A stretch of DNA of 23,040 nt from Botryllus schlosseri (lineage: Eukaryota > Chordata > Ascidiacea > Stolidobranchia > Styelidae): contig ATSW01010936.1 in assembly GCA_000444245.1 (NCBI GenBank), forward strand, positions 1-23,040. Direction: 5' to 3'. The notes below the pieces were generated by a model. The model was not told the DNA's origin. It saw only the letters and a list, made by a program, of their open reading frames with translations, and ran no database searches. Numbering within the stretch: position 1 is the stretch's first letter; each line of letters opens with the position of its first letter. The position numbers were made by a program, and so were the translations under genes. Shown here piece after piece: positions 10,401 through 16,318 of this stretch.

Positions 10401-10572
10401 GGATATCTATATAGCTAGGTCACTAGAGCTGAATTGATCGCATCGAGTGACTAACTCACCAATCATATGTTTTCAGCTCGGATTTTTCAAGAGCAAATAC
10501 GCCGATATGAAGAAAGGTGCCGAGGAGGACTTACAAGAAGAGACAGAATTTCCCGATCAAAACGGAAAATAA
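1281..10572 (+). CDS. Integrin alpha subunit, C-terminal part (15 exons, 5'-partial)
   Basis: One chain of an alpha-beta integrin, a plasma-membrane receptor for matrix or cell-surface ligands. Exons: 1281-1435, 2161-2327, 2501-2598, 4120-4236, 4298-4460, 5594-5728, 5801-5889, 5957-6043, 7137-7245, 7721-7852, 7919-8062, 8644-8778, 9512-9616, 9675-9806, 10477-10572. All phases agree, giving about 620 residues to a TAA at 10570. The product begins with SRPVVNI, the usual start of the thigh domain after the beta-propeller. It then shows the genu-type motif NCVGTCDPDL, calf-1, calf-2 with an SITKR site, a C-x-C-rich stretch before RVWTDSLMF, a 25-residue membrane helix and the tail KLGFFKSKY. About ten N-x-S/T sites suit an extracellular protein. 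The propeller, and any inserted I domain, lie upstream, so ligand class cannot be stated. Three introns are swollen by transposons. Confidence 0.95.
1436..2160 (+). other. Integrin intron (725 bp), no internal features
   Basis: A GT-AG phase-1 intron. Open frames on both strands in this stretch are short and resemble no protein family. No transposon ends were seen. Confidence 0.7.
2161..2327 (+). CDS. Integrin alpha exon: thigh domain, followed by a GC donor
   Basis: The acceptor is TTTTCAACAG. The exon completes a glycine codon and encodes MKFNVSMDARKADAEKR and, at the end, CFTQQVHMK. The 3' junction is AAG|GCAAGA. No GT donor fits the frame well, whereas the GC donor joins in phase 0 to the next exon and restores the conserved Cys...V-x-[hydrophobic] thigh strand. 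Confidence 0.88.
2501..2598 (+). CDS. Integrin alpha exon: end of thigh domain
   Basis: The acceptor is ATTTTTGCAG and the donor is CC|GTGAGT. Phase is 0 in and 2 out. It encodes NVKDYDASVIAEVEYDLTE, matching the thigh segment V-x-D...I-x-x-x-x-x-[FY]-x-L of alpha chains. Confidence 0.88.
2662..3939. mobile_element. hAT-type non-autonomous element 2670-3931 with 8-bp target duplications
   Basis: The left tip CAGAGGTGGTCAGTAACG starts at 2670 and the right tip ends TTTGACCACCTCTG at 3931, giving a 1262-bp element. It is flanked by a perfect 8-bp duplication ATTATAGG at 2662-2669 and 3932-3939. The 8-bp duplication and CAGAGGTGG tips are diagnostic of the hAT superfamily. Subterminal regions are dense in TACTTCTACTT-like motifs on both ends. 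There is no transposase frame. It lies in the 1521-bp integrin intron, which would be about 251 bp without it. The intact duplication points to a fairly recent insertion. Confidence 0.92.
4120..4236 (+). CDS. Integrin alpha exon: genu and start of calf-1
   Basis: The acceptor is TTGCTTTCAG and the donor is GC|GTAAGT. It encodes SASLNFTKNCVGTCDPDL, the N-glycosylated stretch and disulfide pair (C-x(3)-C-x-P-x-L) at the thigh-calf bend of alpha chains. The next intron (4237-4297) is only 61 bp. Confidence 0.92.
4298..4460 (+). CDS. Integrin alpha exon: calf-1 domain
   Basis: The acceptor is CTTGCACAG and the donor is AAC|GTAAGC. Phase is 2 in and 0 out. The segment LPVHVNLSNFGENAFDAKVR matches the calf-1 pattern L-x-[VI]-x-x-x-N-x-G-E-x-A-[YF]-x-A. 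Confidence 0.93.
4710..5516. mobile_element. Older hAT-type element related to the one at 2670
   Basis: The left tip CTGAGGTGG differs by one base from CAGAGGTGG. The right side runs ATTACTTCGTAACACAGC and ends CACCTCTC near 5516, an imperfect inverse of the same family's CAGAGGTGGTCAGTAACG end. Flanks CTATTAAC (4702-4709) and GTATTAAG (5517-5524) share six of eight bases, consistent with an aged duplication. Internal ACTTGAGTAA and CAAGTAGAAGTA motifs also match the 2670-3931 copy. It fills most of a 1133-bp integrin intron and has no coding capacity. Confidence 0.6.
5594..5728 (+). CDS. Integrin alpha exon: calf-1
   Basis: The acceptor is CCTTTGAAAG and the donor is TAC|GTAAGA. It has 45 codons, phase 0 at both ends. 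It begins VVIRAASPP and includes one cysteine (NSCVVED). It is less conserved than its neighbours; assignment rests on phase and position between two clear integrin exons. Confidence 0.85.
5801..5889 (+). CDS. Integrin alpha exon: calf-1 end
   Basis: The acceptor is ATTCAAACAG and the donor is CAG|GTAGCT. It encodes CFFEFSLIMDP, resembling the calf-1 strand that follows the C-D-L-G region, then NGSL and FVVEVEAF, like the F-x-L-x-x-x-S segment of other alpha chains. Confidence 0.88.
5957..6043 (+). CDS. Integrin alpha exon: calf-1 to calf-2 link
   Basis: The acceptor is CTGTGTCAG and the donor is CA|GTAAGT. Phase is 2 in and 2 out. It encodes the segment SGSTKEKD...ELDYISDMTLK. The intron before it (5890-5956) is only 67 bp. 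Confidence 0.85.
6044..6705 (+). other. Integrin intron, 5' part, no recognised gene
   Basis: This is the first 662 bp of the 1093-bp intron 6044-7136. The largest open frame is a 119-codon one on the minus strand (6135-6494) without a recognisable domain. I treat it as chance. Confidence 0.5.
6706..7033. mobile_element. hAT-type MITE, 328 bp, in an integrin intron
   Basis: The tips are CAGTGGTTCCCAACCTTTTT at 6706 and GTTGGGAACCACTG ending at 7033, an inverted pair of at least 14 bases. Subterminal ATCGCCCCC motifs occur on both sides. Flanks GCCTATGT (6698-6705) and GCTTATTT (7034-7041) share six of eight bases, fitting an aged 8-bp hAT duplication. There is no reading frame. Confidence 0.85.
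7137..7245 (+). CDS. Integrin alpha exon: calf-2 (N-glycosylated)
   Basis: The acceptor is TTCTCTTCAG and the donor is ACG|GTGAGC. Phase is 2 in and 0 out. It carries three sequons, NETT, NITS and NGTE, within 36 residues. The region is otherwise weakly conserved; the join at both ends is in frame. Confidence 0.85.
7246..7720 (+). other. Integrin intron (475 bp), no internal features
   Basis: A GT-AG phase-0 intron. No repeat ends or plausible exons were seen. Confidence 0.6.
7721..7852 (+). CDS. Integrin alpha exon: calf-2
   Basis: The acceptor is TCTGCTACAG and the donor is CGG|GTTAGT. It has 44 codons, phase 0. It encodes VTGNGYSNIPNVGVTLDFP followed by NEMLLYLYDVQC. This matches the calf-2 pattern of a N-x-G-x-S segment, a hydrophobic strand, then [LY]-L-Y-[L/I] before the next cysteine. 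Confidence 0.93.
7919..8062 (+). CDS. Integrin alpha exon: calf-2 with SITKR site
   Basis: The acceptor is TCTGTGCGTAG and the donor is TAC|GTAAGT. It has 48 codons, phase 0. It contains CSCD, the sequons NLSL and NVST, and SITKR with the basic pair at 8030-8035, about a dozen residues before the SC...C...C motif of the next exon. In alpha chains that are cut into heavy and light chains, the proprotein-convertase site lies at this point. The intron before it (7853-7918) is 66 bp. Confidence 0.92.
8063..8643 (+). other. Integrin intron (581 bp)
   Basis: A phase-0 GT-AG intron containing a T-rich tract near 8147-8158. No mobile-element ends or plausible additional exon were recognised. Confidence 0.6.
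8644..8778 (+). CDS. Integrin alpha exon: calf-2 disulfide knot
   Basis: The acceptor is GTTCTACAG and the donor is AAC|GTAAGA. It has 45 codons, phase 0. It encodes SCLNKNTTGCRTVNCRIKNL and then YRVWTDSLMF. This is the highly conserved C-x(n)-C-x(4)-C-x-V-x-x-L ... R-x-W-x-x-[ST]-[FL] signature of calf-2. Confidence 0.95.
8779..9511 (+). other. Integrin intron (733 bp), AT-rich, no features
   Basis: A phase-0 GT-AG intron. It is strongly AT-rich, with no repeat termini and no convincing coding frame. Confidence 0.6.
9512..9616 (+). CDS. Integrin alpha exon: calf-2 end
   Basis: The acceptor is TCCTTTGCAG and the donor is GAG|GTAAAT. It has 35 codons, phase 0. It encodes IELRSNFKITTS, equivalent to the last calf-2 strand with L-x-S-x-x-x-[FV]. 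The following intron is 58 bp, the shortest in the gene. Confidence 0.92.
9675..9806 (+). CDS. Integrin alpha exon: juxtamembrane and transmembrane helix
   Basis: The acceptor is TTATTTTACAG and the donor is AAG|GTACGT. It has 44 codons, phase 0. It encodes PVADNLWIYIVAAIGG followed by LLLLIALVLILWK: the usual P-V-x-x-x-x-W-I entry and a single membrane-spanning helix ending at W-K. Confidence 0.96.
9928..10134 (+). CDS. Possible alternative integrin tail exon (unproven)
   Basis: Behind an acceptor-like GTCTTACAG (ending at 9927) an open stretch of 68 codons runs to TAA at 10132. If spliced from the donor at 9806 it stays in frame (phase 0) and would replace the GFFK tail. It starts RYKWGHILVKYL and ends SLIDQSLDN. 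It has no GFFKR-like motif, no relative that I recognise and no clear poly(A) signal after it. It may be chance intron sequence. Confidence 0.2.
   Translation, partial: RYKWGHILVKYLQYLQNNFNDNETNKNYVTRDAYSKLKGTMVIPSGYVKDDWSTVISFISLIDQSLDN
10477..10572 (+). CDS. Integrin alpha last coding exon: cytoplasmic tail
   Basis: The acceptor is ATGTTTTCAG. Joined in phase 0 to the W-K of the previous exon it gives KLGFFKSKY, then an acidic tail that includes AEEDLQEETEF and ends DQNGK, with TAA at 10570-10572. The G-F-F-K core binds the beta-subunit tail and holds the receptor inactive. The fifth residue, usually Arg, is Ser here. Confidence 0.95.
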   Translation, partial: LGFFKSKYADMKKGAEEDLQEETEFPDQNGK

Positions 10573-11443
10573 TTGGACTGTTCCGAGCAGCCAACGGCTC
10601 GGCGATACTTTGTACACTGTTCGATTGCTGTCAGATTGCGGGCACCACCCGCAATCAGTTCTACGTGCCTTTTCCCGAAGCATGCTTTTCGTGTATATCA
10701 GCACCAGACTTAAATTTACGTACTTTTACTATTTCAGTGTAGGTTACGCTACGTGTATCCGCAGCTAATGTAACAAGCAGCTCTTTTCTTCATTTATTTG
10801 CGATAAATTTATCTTCTTATTTCTAATTTAATTTTATGACCGTTCGCTCTATGCGCAGCTTGTGAAATGTCGTCTGTGTATCGCAGCTGTCTATTTGTGT
10901 GATATGATAAACCAGATACCTTTTATTAGTATCCATTTCGTATTGCGTGAACGGGAGTAGGGACAGCGTATATGCGGCGTGCAAGCATAAATGCCTATAC
11001 AAATACATACGGTATGTAGCGGAAACTGAAGATGAAGACCCCAGCCCGATAGCACTGTAAGAACGTAAGTGAGAGTCGCTGGTGTCCAGGTAGCGATTTG
11101 TTCAAGCGGGTCTCACACGTTAGCTCTCCACGGACCAATCACCAGTAATCATAGCATATAAAAGTGCTCTAGCGCCCCCTGGTTATCATCCATGGAGAGC
11201 ATAAATTACTTGTGCTACATGTGCTATATTATTGCGCTCTGGTGTTAATTACTCAACGCAAATTTGACGTCACTCGATTGAATTTCTCGAACATTAAAAG
11301 CCGTACCCGACGAAATTCGATCGATATCGGTCCCTGCAGCCAGGACCCGAACTGTCGCAACTCAGACTCGTCAGAGACGACAGCCTTAAAGGGGCGCCAA
11401 AATTATTTCATATACCAACAAAATCGATCTAGTAGTTTTAGGG
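10573..11443 (+). other. Integrin 3' flank, poly(A) site not placed
   Basis: No canonical AATAAA follows the stop within 870 bp; an ATTAAA occurs near 11294. A CCAAT at 11135-11139 and TATAAA at 11157-11162 resemble promoter boxes, but no gene follows. The segment near 11325-11390, read on the minus strand, contains AGTTCGGGTCC, like a tRNA B box. I could not fold a tRNA and do not call one. Confidence 0.35.
10634..10656 (+). other. Perfect hairpin in the integrin 3' UTR
   Basis: GATTGCGGG, loop CACCA, CCCGCAATC form a 9-bp perfect stem 62 nt after the stop codon. In the transcript this would be a stable stem-loop in the 3' UTR. Function is unknown; it could be chance. Confidence 0.4.
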
Positions 11444-11844
11444 AATTTATGTAGGGTTACCATACGTCCTCCGAGGAAGCCCAAATGTCCTCCTTTTTCA
11501 GATTTTGTCCTCTTTTTTCAGAATTTTGGTCAAATTTACTGTACAATTGGAGTGAGATACCGTAAATCAGCACCGAAGGATAGCTCCGGCGGGTATTTCG
11601 GGAGCTGAGCCGGAAATATGACCTTTTTTAGCCAATCACCTGTAAACGTGAAGGAAAAAACTGTATTTTGGGCGCTGAACGAGAAAGTTGACCTTTTTAT
11701 TTTTTATTTTTTAGTCAACCGCGACCACGAAGTGAAAAAAAATTTACCATTTTCTCAAGATTTTTCCCCGAAATTCTGGGTTTGAAATTTTTTAAAAGGT
11801 GTCCTCCTTTCCCGATTCGAAAATATGGTAACCCTAAATTTATG
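11444..11844. mobile_element. hAT-type MITE 11452-11836 with perfect 8-bp duplications
   Basis: The tips are TAGGGTTACCATA at 11452 and TATGGTAACCCTA ending at 11836. A perfect duplication AATTTATG flanks it at 11444-11451 and 11837-11844. The 385-bp interior has TGTCCTCCTTT-like motifs inverted at the two ends and no reading frame. Superfamily assignment rests on the 8-bp duplication and tip style. A second copy begins at 22949. Confidence 0.92.
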
Positions 11845-12079
11845 CAACTTGAAAATAAGCATTTTCGGTTTTCATATAATGACTTGTATTAATATTTTGA
11901 AATTGTGAAAATTGAGGAACGCAGGAATAAATGTTTTATTGAAGTGAGATAAAAACATTACGAATATTAAAGCCAAGTAGCTTACAGAGGATGTCAGTAA
12001 CTGCTGAAAACATTCGGTGTCCTAAACATAAAAGATATGCGGAAACTAGAACTCATCAAGTTTATGTATCAGTACCATT

Positions 12080-12955
12080 GTGGTCACTGCTGCGAAAATT
12101 CCAATGACTTCATCTTTACCTCTGTATCAAAAGTATATAAGTAGGCCCTACAACACACGCGCGTCGTCCAGGTATCATATGGTCGACGCGAAAGATCATT
12201 GTTCTATCAAGTATGCCGGACCTGTAGTGTGGAACAGGATCTCGCCGGCTATCCGACAGTCGTTGAACATGTCCATTGTCCACATTCAAGTCGAAATACA
12301 AAGTAATTTCTTCAGAATGAATGCTAGTCAGTCCTCAATATGTACCGGACCACGACCTGACATATCGATCTTGCCTTCCGTCACAAGTCACTCACCTGAT
12401 TTTGTCGCTTATTATTCTATATTATCTTCTTTTACTTCAATTGCGATGGGAGGAGCTGTCTGTCCGATAGTCTGCGATGGTATTTACAGCAAGTCCTTAT
12501 GTTACGGATAGCAGAGCTTACAAAATATTTAACTGGCAGTAACTGATACGAACGCTCCTGAGTGAGATCTTGACTGGTAGTTCAATAGACGACAATATTG
12601 CCTTCTCTAGATATATTGTATACGGATGGTTAGTAATTCGTATAGTTCAAGCAGTAAGTTACAGCGTACATGAGTCTCTTCATAATCTGCGTCAATAATA
12701 CGATATGCGCTATGTGATATACCCGCGATAAGTCACGTGATATAGCATTGTACTATAACAGATAGGAGAGAAAGGGAGCCAGGGCTCCGCACCATTCAGT
12801 GTGCCTGCCTCCTATTTACATCGCCTAGGCTCAGGTGGGTGTCTGATCTCAAAGATTACTCCAAGTCGTTTCGGCACCTTCCTATCTTTCATTGTATCTC
12901 AGTCTTGTGATGATTTGAAATGATGAAATTTTATGAATTAACTTGAACTTGAACG
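12080..12955 (+). mobile_element. 3' end of a non-LTR retrotransposon (LINE), truncated
   Basis: The frame from about 12080 to 12511 encodes YNTRASSRYHM ... SIKYAGPVVWNRISPAIR. This is the hallmark C-terminal tail of reverse-transcriptase ORFs of Jockey/CR1/Rex-like LINEs (YNTR-x-S...G-P-x-x-W-N-x-[IL]-P). After the stop come about 440 bp of 3' UTR ending in the short repeat ACTTGAACTTGAAC (12942-12955), a typical LINE 3' tail. The reverse transcriptase and endonuclease are missing, so this is a dead 5'-truncated copy. The 5' limit of the fragment is uncertain. Confidence 0.75.
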
Positions 12956-13531
12956 AAGAACCTCTATTTCTACATCACACAGATTTTGCTAACGTTCAGC
13001 ACTCAAATGCTATGTTTTAGACTACTTTTCTATTTCTAATTGACAGTCTGTTTTTTACCAGGAAAAACTAGGTCTATAATAATAATTGTATGTTAGTAAA
13101 AATGCTTGTAAATCACTGCTTCTTCTTGTACTTGAGTAGAAATTTACGACGATAAATGCTTTGACCACCTCTGATCAAGCAGCATCGTCTTGAGTCTTAA
13201 GTATCGCATAGTAAATTGTTTGTCTTGGTCGGATGAAAATATATAATCTGACGATTATTGCGATTAGCACCAGGGACACTCTCATTGCCATTTAAAAAGT
13301 TTACGCGTAACGCATCTATGGTAATAAGTAGGAATTGCTATGCATTCGATCAAGCGTGTCCATTTTTTGGCTTCCGAACCGAACGCAAATCTGCGAGAAA
13401 TCCGAGTAATCGAGGAGCTGACTCTCCTGACTGTAAATTTCGAGAAATTGGCATGAGTTGTGCCCTCATATAATTTCGCGTGAAGAGACTGTAACGGCGT
13501 TTTCACATATAGTGATATTTTCGATTGGTAG
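12956..13531. other. Intergenic; contains a right end of the 2670-type hAT family
   Basis: At about 13125-13173 the sequence TACTTGAGTAGA ... TTTGACCACCTCTG matches the right tip of the hAT element at 2670-3931. A possible left tip, CAGAGGATGTCAGTAAC at 11985, would enclose the LINE fragment, but the 8-bp flanks (GTAGCTTA and ATCAAGCA) do not match. I therefore call only a fragment. The rest shows nothing recognisable. An upstream non-coding PDK1 exon could lie here. Confidence 0.5.
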
Positions 13532-13735
13532 GGCGATATGGCACAGAGTGCACCAGCGAATGGAGCTTCAATGGCGGAGCGCAAGAAAAGCCGAAGTGAT
13601 TTCAGATTTGGCAAAGTCCTTGGCGAGGGCTCGTATTCAACGGTTATTTTAGCTGAAGAAAAAACTTCCAAGCGAGAATTCGCGATAAAAGTCATACGCA
13701 AGTACCATATCATCAAAGAGAGGAAAACGAAGCAG
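13532..13735 (+). CDS. PDPK1: PDK1-type kinase (3-phosphoinositide-dependent protein kinase 1), N-terminal coding exon
   Basis: PDK1 phosphorylates the activation loop of AKT, S6K and other AGC kinases. The ATG at 13538 gives 66 codons to a donor GCAG|GTATAT after 13735 (phase 0). A stop in frame just before GGCGAT, next to an acceptor-like TTGGTAG, marks the 5' edge of the exon. The product has a short tail, then RKKSRSDFRFGKVLGEGSYS, closely matching human PDK1 (RKK-x-x-x-DF-x-FGK-x-LGEGSFSTV). The glycine-rich loop is at residues 29-36, the ATP-binding lysine is K51 in FAIK, and HIIKE follows. I looked for later kinase motifs (RERDVM, HRDLKPEN, DFGTA) through the window and saw none. The rest lies beyond the window, or this is an isolated fragment. 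Confidence 0.85.
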
Positions 13736-14767
13736 GTATATTCAGAATTCAGTTACGTTCATTTAATCATTTGATTATCATTTCCAGTGAATATATTTTG
13801 TTGACAATTAAGAATGAATAAGTAGACTTGTTTGCGGTTGAATGGTCTGAGTGGTCTGTATAGCTAACGGTACTCTTTGAAATTTTGGTACGCTGTAAAT
13901 AAATTAGATTTGGGTTTGGCGATTGGGCCATCTGGCGGAGTAAAATCCCAGACTGGAATCACTGGTTGTTTTCGGCAATAAGTTGCGCGTGACAGAAGGG
14001 TTTCTTCCATAGAATAATTAAGGAATCGAATGGAAAGTTGCGCGTGACATTTGCCACCAATTCCAATCTGGGTAAAATCAAATGTCGAGAATTGTTCCCA
14101 GCTCCTCAACTCGATTTTGAGCTTGAAATAAGTAGTTCGTCTTGTCGAGGTCTTGAGGATACGAGGAACAAATTCCAACAGCATATCGCTTAAATGATTT
14201 AACTACATGAAACATCACTATGATAAGTTTGCATTTGGACGGAAGTGCCGTGCTTTTCTTGATAAAATATAGATGGTGCTGCCCGTGTAAAATGAATCAA
14301 TTTGCTAGTATTGATTGACAAAGACAGGTGAAAACCGCACCAGCGATCATTTACCAGTCTAATTCGCAAGTCACATAAGTTTTTTCTTGGAAAATTGTCT
14401 AAATAGGCCTAGGCCTACCTAATGAATAATAATCATCCAAACTACCCCTTGATAGGCAATTTCTAGTAATTTAGGCCTAGATGCGATGTGGTTGTTTCTA
14501 TAAAGCGCAGAATGAGTGGTGTTTATGACACAAACTTTGATGTTATTCTATTTACAATGGCACACATTTCTATCTACACTGAAATTGGAAATCGTCTGTC
14601 CGTGATTCCATAAACTTGAGTTTATGATTCTGACTGCAGTCATGTACGGAATCGGTGTCCTGTGCTCACACAATTCTTTAATTTTTTAATCATTTTTCAA
14701 TAATTACTTCAACTTTAAGAATCATCGCTGCTCACCTGTTAGGCTAGATTCCAGTCGGGACGGCCCC
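13736..14767. other. Intron or intergenic, with a small imperfect inverted repeat
   Basis: CCCAGACTGGAAT (about 13948) recurs inverted as ATTCCAATCTGGG near 14061-14073. A 14-bp direct repeat AGTTGCGCGTGACA sits between them at 13981 and 14036. This looks like a decayed MITE-like unit of about 150 bp. The palindromic TAGGCCTAGGCCTA occurs near 14404. There is no kinase exon and no other gene. Confidence 0.4.
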
Positions 14768-15450
14768 GTGGATATACTCAGATATCGCAGATATCGCAGG
14801 TATCGCAGATATCGCAGATATCACTACTGTGGATATACTCAGATATCGCAGATATCATTGTGGATATACTCAGATATCGCAGATATCACCAAAATCCACA
14901 GACATCGAGGTCATATAAAGGTCACGCTTCGTTTAGAGCGCAGATATCACGTCTTAAGCATGTCTAGGTCGATTCAGTGCGCAGATATCAGGTCCGGACC
15001 ATGCCTGGGGGAATTTTGTGCGCAGATATCAGCTATGGAGCATGTGCGGATACAAATAGTGCTCAGATATCAGGTCTGGACCATACCTGGGCTCTTTTGG
15101 TGCGCAGATATCAGCTCCGGAGCATGTCCGAATACAAATAGTGCGCAGATATCAGGTCTGGGCGATACCTGGATTCTTTTGGTGCGCAGATATCAGCTCC
15201 GGAGCTTGTCCGAATACAAATAGTGCCCAGATATCAGGTCTAGACCATACCTGGCGCTGTTTCCTGCATAGATATCAGGTCCGCAGCATGTCTGACGCCA
15301 AGCGATACGCAGATATCAGACCCGGAGTATGTCTCATTGTCTGGATACAAATATTGCGCAGATGTCAGGTTTGGACCATGCCTGAGCGTATTTCTTTGGT
15401 CGATATCAACTCCACATCATGTCTGGATGGAAATGGTCAGGCCTGGTCAA
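14768..15450 (+). repeat. Left arm: 9-bp caps plus array of alternating 41-bp units
   Basis: Units begin AGATATCA and end TGCGC. Two types alternate, giving an 82-bp period. Type A carries GGTCTGGACC (or GGTCCGGACC) followed by ATACCTGG; type B carries GCTCCGGAGC followed by ATGTCCGAATACAAAT. Regularity decays toward the inner end: one 49-bp step occurs at 15311-15360. Long open frames here arise because the repeats lack stops; 41 is not a multiple of three. Confidence 0.9.
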
Positions 15451-15534
15451 TGGTCAGAGCTGACCAGTAACAAACCACTTACAGTTATTTTGGAGTCCTC
15501 AGACAGATTTTGCCTGCTTGCATCACTTAGGCTA

Positions 15535-16318
15535 CTCTAGTGCAGGGGTGTCAAACTCAAGTTGTTTCGCGGGCCGCATTCAAACCTTCAGAGCATAGGG
15601 GATTAGGGGTTCTATTCAAGCGACACGTTTATTCGCAAACAATGGAATTTGCAAAAATACAAATATTGACTGGCTGAATATAGTTACAAACCGCTAAAAC
15701 AGGGGCTCTTACGACAATATCAGCATATTTCTATGATCCCCTTGTTTCAGTCGTAATCTGGCGTTAACTCTGCGTATGCGTTGGGAGGAATACAAGAGAT
15801 TTAACTGTAGACGTGGCCGTTGGAATTCGGTTCATTTAAATCGCGATTCGTTTTCCTCTGGTGGTCGGGAACCTTTTCAGTCAGAAGTGATACAGTATAG
15901 TGCGAACGCAGATATTTGAATTACATTTTTGTAACTACTTTATTCTCCATATATTCATGCATGCAACGATTTCACATTGGCGTTTTCGCTTCTTCTAGGT
16001 CAATTCCAGGTCAATTTTTCCATAAAACTCTGAACTCAGTGTTCTCCATTTTGGCTTCCCGGAATTGCGTGTCAATGTCACCGAATTTTTGCTAATACTG
16101 CTAGAGTGAAACCACAAAATAATAGTTAAAATGTGGCCTATGCACATAGTTTACCTTTGCTGCATTGAGGGATTATTTAATAGAAGTTTCACGGACTAAA
16201 AATCTCAACATTTGTTAGAAATATGCAGGATAATACAAGCATTTTTCCATCAAATCGAAATTTTTTCGCGGGTCGGATAAAATCATCCGGTCGTATGTTT
16301 CACAACCCTGCTCTAGTG
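15535..16318. mobile_element. hAT-type element 15543-16310 inserted in the foldback spacer
   Basis: The tips are CAGGGGTGTCAAACTC at 15543 and GTTTCACAACCCTG ending at 16310, imperfect inverted repeats. A GCGGGCCGC motif lies just inside the left tip and CGCGGGTCGG inside the right. It is flanked by a perfect 8-bp duplication CTCTAGTG at 15535-15542 and 16311-16318. At 768 bp with no transposase frame it is a non-autonomous copy, younger than the element it sits in. Confidence 0.93.

Noticed and set aside
11135-11162. CCAAT and TATAAA promoter pair
   Set aside because: Spacing is plausible, but no gene or RNA could be identified downstream before the MITE at 11452.
11325-11390. tRNA or tRNA-derived SINE on the minus strand (AGTTCGGGTCC like a B box)
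   Set aside because: No acceptor stem or convincing A box could be paired by eye. A tRNA search program would be decisive.
13864-14184. 106-codon open frame on the minus strand
   Set aside because: It covers the small inverted/direct repeat structure, which accounts for its internal similarity. No family match.
14942-15441. CRISPR-like regular spacing
   Set aside because: There are no unique spacers: the whole 41-bp unit is repeated. The host is an animal.
14768-15540. Open frames of 67-151 codons over the 41-bp array
   Set aside because: They arise because the repeat units lack stops in some frames. The unit length is not a multiple of three, so the frames change from unit to unit, and the products resemble no protein.
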